Source: Paenibacillus sp. FSL R10-2734
Lineage (GTDB): Bacteria > Bacillota > Bacilli > Paenibacillales > Paenibacillaceae
Reading direction: 5' to 3'
NCBI RefSeq assembly: GCF_037963865.1
Contig: NZ_CP150170.1
Location: forward strand, 6,076,001 to 6,140,000
Length of the DNA: 64,000 bases
This document shows, one piece after another, positions 39,648 through 48,028 of this stretch. The notes under the pieces were generated by a model that saw only the letters and a program-made list of their open reading frames with translations, was not told the DNA's origin and did no database searches. Position numbers and translations under genes: made by a program. The first letter of the stretch is position 1. Each line of letters opens with the position of its first letter.

Positions 39648-42059
39648 ATGTCAACATTTCTTTATCGATTGGGTAAATCCGCTTATTCCAAGCCTTGGTA
39701 TTTCCTTACGGTCTGGATTCTGATTCTCGGTGTTATAGGCGCCCTACTTGGTGTAAATGGCATCCAGTCCAGCTCGGAAATGAAAATTGAAGGCACTGAA
39801 TCGCAAAAAGTACTAGATATGCTAGCCAAGGAGCTTCCAGCGGCTGCTGGCGGACAGGCAAGCGTTGCCTTCACCGCACCAGACGGAGAACGGCTGGACA
39901 CGCCAGAGCGGACATCGCTGATTCTAAAGGCAATCAATGATGTCTACAGCATGGACTATATCATCAATCCTGTTGAGTTGGCCGCCCAAGCTGCCGCGGC
40001 TGCTGGGCAAGCTGCCGCGGCTGCTGGGCAAGCTGCCGCGGCTGCTGGGCAAGCTGCAGGAGCAGATGCCTCAGCGGCTGCAGCGGGTCAGACTGCCACT
40101 GCGGACCCATCCGCCGCGGCGGGTCAGACAGACGCAGCGGGTCAAGCTGCTGCTGCAGCTCAAGCAGCACCTTACGGGCCACTAATTGCTGACGGGGCTC
40201 CGGTTCCCGGCGTTATGCTGTCCGCCGACGGTAGCATCGCCCTGTTCCAGTTCCAGTTCACTGTTCAGCAGACATCTCTCCCCTCTTCTGTACCGGATAA
40301 TGTTATTAAGGCCGTGACTGAGGTTGAGCAGGCAGGTTCCGGTATTACAGCTATTCCAAGCGATTCCCTCAAAAGCACACCGTCCATCGGATCGACAGAA
40401 GCGATCGGCGTAGCCGTTGCCGCAGTTGTGCTGTTTATTACGCTCGGTTCGATTGTTGCAGCCGGACTGCCGCTGATCACCGCGCTCCTTGGCGTCGCAA
40501 TCAGCGTCGGTGGTGCTTTCGCGCTTTCGAACATTGTACACATGAACGACATTACACCGATTCTCGCCGTTATGATCGGTCTGGCAGTCGGCATCGACTA
40601 CTCCTTGTTTATCGTGAACCGACAACGCCGGTTGATTCTCGATGAGAAATTAAGTGCCCGTGAGGCAGCAAGCCGGGCCATCGGCACCGCCGGCAGTGCT
40701 GTATTCTTTGCTGGACTAACTGTCATCATCGCCCTGTGCGGTATGCTAGTCATCGGCATCGGCTTCTTGTCCACTATGGCTCTGGTTGCCGCTGTCAGTG
40801 TTCTGATCACCGTTCTTCTGGCACTTACTCTTCTGCCTGCACTGCTAGGTCTAGTTGGTGAACGGATCTGTACCGCCAAGGCTCGCTCGAAGCACGTTGC
40901 TTCCGCGAATAAAGCCCGTCACGGGTTCTCACACCGCTGGGCGAATGCTACGGTGAAATATCGCTGGGCCATCATTGTTCTGGTAGTCCTGGTTCTTGGC
41001 ACAGCAGCAATTCCGGTAACTAAAATGGAGCTGGGCATTCCGTCCGGTGCCTCGGCGAATCTGGACACTCCAGCACGCCAGAGCTATGACATCATCTCCA
41101 AGGGCTTCGGTGAAGGCTTCAACGGACCGTTGCTGCTAGTGGCCCAACCGAACAACCCAGCCGATAAGATTTCAATGGAGACGCTTGGTAAGCTAGTTCA
41201 AGAACTGCAAATGCATGATAACGTCACGTTGGTGTCCCCGATGGGCGTCAACGCGACCGGAGATATTGCCATTATCAGTCTGATCCCCAAAACCGGCCCT
41301 ACAGATACAGCGACGAGAGATCTAGTGCAGGATCTGCGCGATCCCGCTTCCGGCCTCGCATCAGGGAATGATGTGACGCTTGGCGTGACTGGCTTTACTG
41401 CAATTAACATCGATATGTCTTCCAAGCTATCCGACGCATTTCCTGTATATATCGGTATCATCGTCATTCTATCCCTAATTATACTGCTGCTCGTTTTCCG
41501 CTCGATCATCGTTCCGATCAAGGCGACGGTAGGCTTTATTCTTAGTGTCCTCGCCACTTTCGGCCTGACCACAGCAGTCTACCAGTGGGGATGGATGCAC
41601 TCCCTGTTTGGTTTTGACACAGGAGGCCCACTGCTCAGCTTTATGCCAATTCTAGTCACCGGCATTCTGTACGGACTGGCGATGGATTATCAGGTATTCC
41701 TGGTCAGCTCCATGCGTGAGGCATACGTCCACGGACGTCATGGCAACGACAGTGTCGTTCACGGTTATGATCTTTCCAGCCGCGTCGTACTTGCCGCTGG
41801 CGTGATCATGGTTTCCGTCTTCGCTGGCTTCATCTTCGCACCTGATGCGATGATCAAACAGATCGGCTTCGCGCTAGCCTTCGGTATCCTAATTGATGCC
41901 TTCATCATCCGCATGACACTCGTTCCGGCGGTAATGGCTGTCTTCGGCGACAAGGCCTGGTGGCTTCCGAAATGGCTAGACCGTCTGCTTCCGAACCTTG
42001 ATGTTGAGGGCGATAAGCTGATCGCCAAGCTTCATGCCGAGGGAGCAGGTAAGATATAA
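39648..42059 (+). CDS. MMPL/RND-family membrane transporter
   Basis: This 803-residue protein has about 12 membrane helices in two halves, each with a large extracellular loop. The RND proton-relay motifs are GLAVGIDYSLFIVNRQR in the first half and GLAMDYQVFLVSSMRE in the second. Family members export lipids, siderophores or hydrophobic drugs using the proton gradient. The first extracellular loop, around residues 110-180, is almost entirely Ala, Gly and Gln, with three identical 21-bp repeats. AAAGGAG precedes the ATG. A TetR gene 28 bp upstream is its probable regulator. Confidence 0.92.
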   Translation: MSTFLYRLGKSAYSKPWYFLTVWILILGVIGALLGVNGIQSSSEMKIEGTESQKVLDMLAKELPAAAGGQASVAFTAPDGERLDTPERTSLILKAINDVYSMDYIINPVELAAQAAAAAGQAAAAAGQAAAAAGQAAGADASAAAAGQTATADPSAAAGQTDAAGQAAAAAQAAPYGPLIADGAPVPGVMLSADGSIALFQFQFTVQQTSLPSSVPDNVIKAVTEVEQAGSGITAIPSDSLKSTPSIGSTEAIGVAVAAVVLFITLGSIVAAGLPLITALLGVAISVGGAFALSNIVHMNDITPILAVMIGLAVGIDYSLFIVNRQRRLILDEKLSAREAASRAIGTAGSAVFFAGLTVIIALCGMLVIGIGFLSTMALVAAVSVLITVLLALTLLPALLGLVGERICTAKARSKHVASANKARHGFSHRWANATVKYRWAIIVLVVLVLGTAAIPVTKMELGIPSGASANLDTPARQSYDIISKGFGEGFNGPLLLVAQPNNPADKISMETLGKLVQELQMHDNVTLVSPMGVNATGDIAIISLIPKTGPTDTATRDLVQDLRDPASGLASGNDVTLGVTGFTAINIDMSSKLSDAFPVYIGIIVILSLIILLLVFRSIIVPIKATVGFILSVLATFGLTTAVYQWGWMHSLFGFDTGGPLLSFMPILVTGILYGLAMDYQVFLVSSMREAYVHGRHGNDSVVHGYDLSSRVVLAAGVIMVSVFAGFIFAPDAMIKQIGFALAFGILIDAFIIRMTLVPAVMAVFGDKAWWLPKWLDRLLPNLDVEGDKLIAKLHAEGAGKI
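39990..40052 (+). repeat. 21-bp in-frame triplicate repeat in the MMPL gene
   Basis: Three identical copies of a 21-bp unit (GCTGCCGCGG then CTGCTGGGCAA) lie head to tail, with diverged partial copies on both sides. Each adds seven residues of Ala and Gly-Gln to the first extracellular loop. Copy number can change without a frameshift. Confidence 0.9.
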
Positions 42060-42104
42060 AAAAGGACAACTTTTAGACTGTCCTCCCAAAATTTTGAAGA
42101 GCGT

Positions 42105-42140
42105 GACCCTGCGAACTACCTGCAGGGTCTGCTTTACTTT
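42105..42140 (+). terminator. Terminator of the tetR-MMPL operon
   Basis: GACCCTGC and GCAGGGTC form an eight-pair stem with a nine-base loop, followed by TGCTTTACTTTTT. A weaker hairpin AGGACA/TGTCCT lies just before it at 42063-42083. Confidence 0.7.
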
Positions 42141-42344
42141 TTACGGTATTGTGGTTCTGCCTGTTTCAGAGAAATCTCCTCTATATTGATCGATGAACAA
42201 CATTACCCTGTCGGGTGAATGGGCTTCTGTTAGTTTAAATTTGTAGCTTACGAAGCACACTTTGTTGTACTTTCCACAAATTTTCGGTGGATTGGCGAGT
42301 GAAAACTCCCGTGTAGAAGAGCATTTTGTTTAGGTGGAACGCGT

Positions 42345-42529
42345 TATAGGGAAATCCTCCATATAAATTTGCTCACAGCTGTTATATGAGCAGATTATAC
42401 GGAATTTCTCCCTATATATTGGCCAATTTCAATAGAATTCACCGATTTCAGCTGAATTATAGGGATGATTTCCCTATAATCTATCGACATGACCTTTTCA
42501 TGTAGAATTATAGGGAATGTTTCCCTATA
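42345..42529. repeat. Palindrome module C (four TATAGGGA-N5-TCCCTATA sites)
   Basis: Sites lie at 42345-42365, 42396-42416, 42458-42478 and 42509-42529. Centres are 42355, 42406, 42468 and 42519, with spacings 51, 62 and 51 bp, the same as in modules A and B. The second site again has an altered left arm (TATACGGA). The stretch before site 3 (ACCGATTTCAGCTGAA) resembles the same interval of module A (ACCGACGATATCAGCCGAA). No gene was found in 42141-42898. Confidence 0.88.
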
Positions 42530-42781
42530 ATCTTACAGGTTTAACCCTGAAGCAGAAAAACAGAAAGCAACTCCTATTAAGATGCCAATAAACACGGGCT
42601 CAGGTACTCCTTTCGTGCATTCTTGCACCCATTTCTGGCATAGCCCATATCCCGTACACCACAGCGTATCGCTTTATTCACGTTTCCGTAATGCTGCTGT
42701 GGAACCCCTTGGGCAGTTGATGACCATGCATTTCCATGAATCCTTGAAAGTGATTTTTTCACATTGAATAATTTCCTATAC

Positions 42782-42828
42782 AAAAACAAGAACAGCAAAT
42801 CTCCAAGGAAGGGAGATTCGCTGTTCTT
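42782..42828 (-). terminator. Terminator of the xylanase gene
   Basis: AAGAACAGCAAATCTCC and GGAGATTCGCTGTTCTT pair over 17 positions with one mismatch; on the minus strand GTTTTTG follows. It lies 70 bp after the xylanase stop. The element and its flank closely match 50727-50777. Confidence 0.82.
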
Positions 42829-42898
42829 CTGTCGTTTACGGGTTTTTGGATATTTCTTGCTACTGCCCATAAAGACATCCGCTCTTTAAGCTGCTAGC

Positions 42899-45800
42899 CT
42901 ACAGCTTCCATATGCGATACAAGATAACTGCTGCTTCAGCACGGGTAAGCGTATCATTAGGCGCAATTCTATCGTTCTTACCGTTCACGACCCCAGCTTT
43001 GATCAACAATAATGCACTGTCTTTCGCGTAGCTGGAGATGCTTGCTTCATCCAGATAAGCATTTAAAACTCCGCTCGCCTTAACTTGCTTACCGGATGCA
43101 GCAAGCGCGCGTGCTGTAAGCACCATCATATCTTGACGAGAGATATTACTATTTGGTCTGAACGTATCATCCTCAAAACCTGTAGCAATCCCCAATTCCT
43201 TCGCGATGACCAGTTCCTCATGATAATAGTCCGTCTTTTGGACATCGCTGAACAATGTTGCACTTTTGCCCGTTCCCTTCAATTCAAGCTCTCTTACGAG
43301 GAGAGCAATGAAATCTGCTCGCTTGATAGAATCGGCAGGTGAGAAGCTATTCACGGACGTTCCATTAATAATTCCGCGAGCTGCCATAACATCTATGGCT
43401 TGTTTTGCCCAAGGCATGTTCTGCAGATCTCCGAAGGATTTCATTACAGAGGTTACCGCATAGATGCTAAAGTGGGTCGTTTGGAATACAACGCTTTGGG
43501 TTGTAGCATCATATCGACCGTTCGGAACCGGTATTACGTTGCCTTTGCCATCGATGTACCAAACGACGATAAGATCTGGATTGCTAAGCTCCTCCGCTGT
43601 CGGGGTATAAGGAATGGATACCGTTACAGGCGCGTTAGGGTTATTCCACGGGATGACTTTATCGCCTGATACTACGCTTAGATCAATAACTGGATGGCTA
43701 CCGATCAAATTGCGGGTCCCTGCATTCAGGCTGTCCGCAGAAACTTTACTTACGCGTATGGTTACTTGTTCAGCATTGTCTGTTACATTGGACAGCATAT
43801 TGCTTGGAATTTGAATGGTAGCATTTTCCGTCTTCAGCAACAGCTCGAAGTTTTCTTTCCCCATCAAGCTTTGGGCAGGCAATTGTATATCATACACTTT
43901 CGCATCCGTTTGCTTCGGCACTTCGATTATAATTTGTTTCTTGCCGTTTGCCGCTGCGCTAGCCTGTTCAAGCGCTTTTTTCAAATTGTCACTGGATATC
44001 GTGCCTATGGCACGCCCGTTATCGGATTTCACCTCCATTGTAATCGTAACAACACCATCTTTGTTTGCAATGGCTACAGGCTGTGGAGTTGTTACTGCAC
44101 TACCAGTATTGCTGCTACCAGTTGGTTCATTGGTTGGCGCTGGTGTCGCTGGTGGAACAGGTGTCGGAGTTGCTGATGGATCCGGTGTTGGCGTCGGTGT
44201 TGGTTCCGAACCGGTAGATTTACCCTTGAGGGTAAGCACACCGTACACGGATGTGTCCATATATCCATTGCCTGTCGTATCATTCCAAGCCGCAACACTT
44301 TGACGCGAACCGTCTTTAGCATCATTGATCTGTACATCGAAACCAAGCTTTGTCTCATTATCCGGAGTTATCCCTTGAAGCGGTATCTTCACTTCAACCG
44401 TATAGTTTGTTCCGGAAATGTGAGTGGCCGATTCGAAGCCAGCTGCAATACTTGTCGGATTGAATGAGGTCTCGTTGTCAAAATTGACTCTGTACTGCCC
44501 ATCATCACTTTGATAGAAGCTTGTTTTTGCATTGTTTTGATCCAAGAAGATTTCAACAGAATCTTGTTCATATTCATTGATATTGCTTTTGTTAAGCTGC
44601 GTATCGTTGACCTGGACAAAAATATAAAGATTTTCATCATCCCAAAGTGCTTTTGCTACACCGTTTGCGCCCTGCCATGCCATCTGATAGCGATTAATCG
44701 GCATTGGGGCCGCATCGTTCCAAACGGCATCAACAGTCCCGTCAACTACAGGTGTTGCATATTTAGCGATTGACTGATTAGCATTTACGCTTTCTGGTGT
44801 ATGCTCTGCTATAAATATATCTGGGTCGATTACACCATAATAAGCTAGCTTAGCCTGCAAGTTACCATCAAACGGTAATGGACTATTTTCAGATCTCCAG
44901 CTTGTGCCATCATTCAGACCCCAGAAGGTCACGCGCGAAATATTTTTTGCATGATCCTTGTAAATTTTAAACAGCTCTGCATACAGGTACCCCTGTGCGA
45001 TCGCTTGTTGCTCAGTAATCACAGAGTTACTTCCAGCCATAATGTCAAGCTCTGTGATGCCTACTTCTACACCTAAAGAAATAAACTTCTCCAATGACAG
45101 TTTGACATTTTCCGGGTTCGTGTTTATATTGTAATGCGCTTGCATACCAATACCATCGACAAGCAGTTTTCCGGGGTGTTCCAGCGCGTACTTATCATTG
45201 ATTTCTTTGACCATACTATAAATAGCCTGTGCTTTATTCTGATTATCATCATTGTAATCATTGTAATATAACTTTATGTTCCATTCAGGATGCGTGTCCA
45301 ATACTTCTCTTGCTGCCAGGAACGCCTGCTCTACGTAGTCTGTTCCGATGGCGCTTTTCCAAGGGGCTGTACGCAGCGCGGCTTTCCAATCTGTTGGGTT
45401 GGAAGGGTTATCGTTCATCGCTTCGTTGACAACATCCCAGGAAATTACTTTGTCGCCAAAATGCTCCATAACAGTTTTGATATGGGCCCTCAAATTATTG
45501 AGCGCTTCCTCCCGGCTTAATGGAATCTTGTTATTATCCACATCTGTTGTTGTATTCAGCCAATCTGGGGTCTGCGCATGCCATGCCAGTACGTGTCCAT
45601 GCAGCTTAAGTCCTTCAGCCAAAATTTTATCAACAAGCTTATCTTGTGCGGTAAAATCAAATACGCCGGGTGAAGAGTAAGCCTGATCCGGCTTCATTGC
45701 GTTTTCTGCTGTAACGATATTATGATGCATCTTGAGAAGATCCAATCTAAGACCATCGAGATCTCCGCCCGAAATTGCGTTTCCAATCAGAAAATCATTT

Positions 45801-46927
45801 TTATAAGTATCCTTGATCGGAGCTAAATCTTTTTCAATGTCAATCGTACCTGAACCTGTGTTTTCAAAACGGATATCGTCGATATAAAAAGAGGCTACTG
45901 CGTCAGAGCTTTCTACATAGATGGTTAAATATTCTTCACTTACTGAGCTATAACGATAGGTGCCTTGTAACTGAACCCAGCCGTCATTATTGCTGATGGT
46001 CTTCGAGGCAAGTGTATTATAGCTAGCACTCGTATTACCAACTTGTGTGGAAAGCTTAAGTTGCGAGCTTTTAGGCTCGATCAACTTAACCCAGAGTGAA
46101 ATTTTATATTCTTGTCCCTTATCAACATTTTTCTCCACACGTAATGAAGGACCGTGCCATGTATCCGCTCTGCCCTCTACCTTCAAAGCGTATGAACCGT
46201 CATCCGTATGATTCGCCTCATTGGAAACGGTCAGCGTTTCAGTACCTGCTCTGCCTTCAAATCCGCCTCCCGTTTGATCCTCAAAAGTAACCGTGTTAAA
46301 AGGTAACGCTGGATCTCTTGGAGGTTCTGGTGTTGGCATTGGTGTCGGTTCTGCAGTCACCCTTTCTGTGATCAGCACATCACCGATATAGAACGGAACC
46401 GTTTTCCCGGCCTCGTTCGATTGAACACGTAATTTCGTATCTTTGCTAGTATCCACGGTGAATATATTAGTCAAGGTAATCGCTTTGCCTGCTTCATAAT
46501 TCCCACTTACCACATCCCCATAACTGTTTATGGTTTTTATATTAGCTTTTGCACCACTAGGTATAGTCACATCAGCGTCAACATAAATGGATGCGGTTAC
46601 CGTATAGGTTTTACCGTTTTCTAGACCTATCTCGCTGAAATTGAAATCAGCCGCATCCCAGTCATTGGCTCTGTTGCTTACATATAACGCCGCGCCGTCG
46701 TCATTACCGGCAAAAGCTTTACCTGTGACAGGCACGAGATTTGCACCACCTGATTGACCTGCAACACCTTTGCCACTCGCAAAAGTCTCGTGATATACCG
46801 TTACCATGTCTGATGGTACTATGGAATCCTGTGCAGTAGCTTCTGTAACCGGGGCCAACCAACCTGATGGAATAAGCAAAGCGGCTGCGAGTAAGATCGA
46901 GATGACTTGTTTAAGCATTCTACTCAT
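42899..46927 (-). CDS. Modular endo-1,4-beta-xylanase (GH10) with carbohydrate-binding and SLH domains
   Basis: The product has 1342 residues. A signal peptide (residues 1-33) is followed by a CBM4/9-type domain (about 35-190), a CBM22-like domain (205-365), a GH10 barrel (370-710), a CBM9-like domain (730-915), a Pro/Thr linker, an accessory beta region (955-1130) and three S-layer homology repeats (1150-1342). Glu502 in WDVVNEAMND is the acid/base and Glu626 in GITELDIM the nucleophile. It cleaves xylan while bound to the cell wall. The ATG at 46927 sits ten bases after AGGAGG; the ATG at 46936 is too close to that site. A perfect cre box upstream suggests CcpA repression. Confidence 0.95.
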   Translation of the reverse strand: MSRMLKQVISILLAAALLIPSGWLAPVTEATAQDSIVPSDMVTVYHETFASGKGVAGQSGGANLVPVTGKAFAGNDDGAALYVSNRANDWDAADFNFSEIGLENGKTYTVTASIYVDADVTIPSGAKANIKTINSYGDVVSGNYEAGKAITLTNIFTVDTSKDTKLRVQSNEAGKTVPFYIGDVLITERVTAEPTPMPTPEPPRDPALPFNTVTFEDQTGGGFEGRAGTETLTVSNEANHTDDGSYALKVEGRADTWHGPSLRVEKNVDKGQEYKISLWVKLIEPKSSQLKLSTQVGNTSASYNTLASKTISNNDGWVQLQGTYRYSSVSEEYLTIYVESSDAVASFYIDDIRFENTGSGTIDIEKDLAPIKDTYKNDFLIGNAISGGDLDGLRLDLLKMHHNIVTAENAMKPDQAYSSPGVFDFTAQDKLVDKILAEGLKLHGHVLAWHAQTPDWLNTTTDVDNNKIPLSREEALNNLRAHIKTVMEHFGDKVISWDVVNEAMNDNPSNPTDWKAALRTAPWKSAIGTDYVEQAFLAAREVLDTHPEWNIKLYYNDYNDDNQNKAQAIYSMVKEINDKYALEHPGKLLVDGIGMQAHYNINTNPENVKLSLEKFISLGVEVGITELDIMAGSNSVITEQQAIAQGYLYAELFKIYKDHAKNISRVTFWGLNDGTSWRSENSPLPFDGNLQAKLAYYGVIDPDIFIAEHTPESVNANQSIAKYATPVVDGTVDAVWNDAAPMPINRYQMAWQGANGVAKALWDDENLYIFVQVNDTQLNKSNINEYEQDSVEIFLDQNNAKTSFYQSDDGQYRVNFDNETSFNPTSIAAGFESATHISGTNYTVEVKIPLQGITPDNETKLGFDVQINDAKDGSRQSVAAWNDTTGNGYMDTSVYGVLTLKGKSTGSEPTPTPTPDPSATPTPVPPATPAPTNEPTGSSNTGSAVTTPQPVAIANKDGVVTITMEVKSDNGRAIGTISSDNLKKALEQASAAANGKKQIIIEVPKQTDAKVYDIQLPAQSLMGKENFELLLKTENATIQIPSNMLSNVTDNAEQVTIRVSKVSADSLNAGTRNLIGSHPVIDLSVVSGDKVIPWNNPNAPVTVSIPYTPTAEELSNPDLIVVWYIDGKGNVIPVPNGRYDATTQSVVFQTTHFSIYAVTSVMKSFGDLQNMPWAKQAIDVMAARGIINGTSVNSFSPADSIKRADFIALLVRELELKGTGKSATLFSDVQKTDYYHEELVIAKELGIATGFEDDTFRPNSNISRQDMMVLTARALAASGKQVKASGVLNAYLDEASISSYAKDSALLLIKAGVVNGKNDRIAPNDTLTRAEAAVILYRIWKL

Positions 46928-47061
46928 TTGTTGCATTCCTCCTTCAGTGATTTTTAAAATGATTAATACCTAAAACCTCGAGAACCAGCCCTTTTAAATG
47001 AGATATCCTTCTGGTAGCTTAGACACAGCCATTATCTTTTACCTCACAGATCCACCTCCAT

Positions 47062-47075
47062 TGAAACCGCTTTCA
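47062..47075. promoter_or_regulatory. CcpA cre site upstream of the xylanase gene
   Basis: TGAAACCGCTTTCA (TGAAAGCGGTTTCA on the minus strand) matches TGWNANCGNTNWCA at every fixed position and is a near-perfect palindrome. It lies 135 bp upstream of the xylanase start. The leader between them (46928-47061) contains ACCAG/CTGGT, a short hairpin, but no riboswitch class I recognise. Confidence 0.78.
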
Positions 47076-47297
47076 TAAGTACTTACACTATTTTACATCT
47101 CCGATACAATCCACAACTATACTAATACTAAAGGTGTTACCCCCAATAATCATAGGAAAAAATACGCGTAATCAATGAATCCCCTATCGGGCGCCGATAC
47201 AGTTTCATAAGCGCCGCTTCTCAATTCGCGACACATGTCCCAATTGGATCATGCAGGGACATGTCCTTGCGATCTTCTGTGAATTAGATAGATTATT

Positions 47298-47717
47298 TTA
47301 GAGGAGAGATTTTTCTATATCTGAAGCCCGTTTGAATTCATTTGTCAGTTCTAATCGGCTTTTATCATCAAGTGATATTTGTCGAACCTGAGATAGTATT
47401 TCCTTAGCGATATCTATTTTTTCCATAGAAACAGCAATGCCAGCCTTAAGAACCAAAGCTTTAAATCGAAGCTCTTCTGAAATATTCTCACTATGTTTTT
47501 CGAATGAAGTGGATTCTTCAACAAGCTCTCGGTTACTATTTTCTGCTTTATCTAGCTTATGACCAACCATAATAGTATTGCCGCTGCAATCAGTAATGTT
47601 AAACCTTCTATCCTCAGTAAGCGTATTTAACCTAGAGATTCTAGGGAGCCCTTTTACTGGTATTCTCCCATAAGCCTTTTTTAAATTGTTTTTTATCTCC
47701 TGATATATTGAATCCAC
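47298..47717 (-). CDS. Hypothetical protein
   Basis: The product has 139 residues. It starts at a GTG behind GAGGAG. It is hydrophilic and without membrane segments; a Lys-rich start (QEIKNNLKKAYGRIPVKG) is followed by a helical second half (ELRFKALVLKAGIAVSMEKIDIAKEIL) that could be a TPR-like hairpin. I do not recognise a family. It stands alone between the xylanase leader and the P-type ATPase, with no clear terminator on either side. Coding is likely from its length, start site and codon pattern, but no function can be given. Confidence 0.55.
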   Translation of the reverse strand: MDSIYQEIKNNLKKAYGRIPVKGLPRISRLNTLTEDRRFNITDCSGNTIMVGHKLDKAENSNRELVEESTSFEKHSENISEELRFKALVLKAGIAVSMEKIDIAKEILSQVRQISLDDKSRLELTNEFKRASDIEKSLL

Positions 47718-47911
47718 ATCAGGGACTACTCCTCAACAATTCAAATTTGGGTCTTGAATTAGAATAGTACATCATTAATAAAAAAAATTCCTATTGTTTT
47801 TTCAGTGAAAAGGAATGATCTTTTTTCAGATATGCACATACTAAGCTCGATATTTTGAAACTTGCTCCGTGTTAAATCGTAAGTTTAGGATGGGTCCTGA
47901 AGTCTACTGAT

Positions 47912-47940
47912 TTGACGAACCGATTTATCATACTTGCATA
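47912..47940 (+). promoter_or_regulatory. Candidate SigA promoter for the P-type ATPase gene
   Basis: TTGACG at 47912 and TGCATA at 47935 are separated by 17 bp. The -35 element is strong and the -10 element weak. It lies 89 bp upstream of the GTG at 48029. The rest of 47718-48028 shows nothing else recognisable. Confidence 0.35.
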
Positions 47941-48028
47941 AATACGTAGTTATGTGCACTTGTGCAGCAAATCGAAGCTTATGAGACCTAAAACAAACAC
48001 ACAGCACAGCAGAGAGGAGCTATCATTA

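Noticed and set aside
42577..42870. 97-codon minus-strand frame before the xylanase terminator
   Set aside because: It spans the terminator hairpin 42788-42828, has no recognisable domain, and its first residues come from the hairpin flank. No transposase similarity could be argued convincingly.
46928..47061. c-di-GMP riboswitch in the xylanase leader
   Set aside because: The strand contains a short ACCAG/CTGGT hairpin and AAGCTACCAG, but the conserved GEMM core could not be found.
47954..48028. Upstream ATG start of the P-type ATPase
   Set aside because: The extra 25 residues have no family counterpart and no ribosome binding site, while GAGGAG precedes the GTG at 48029.
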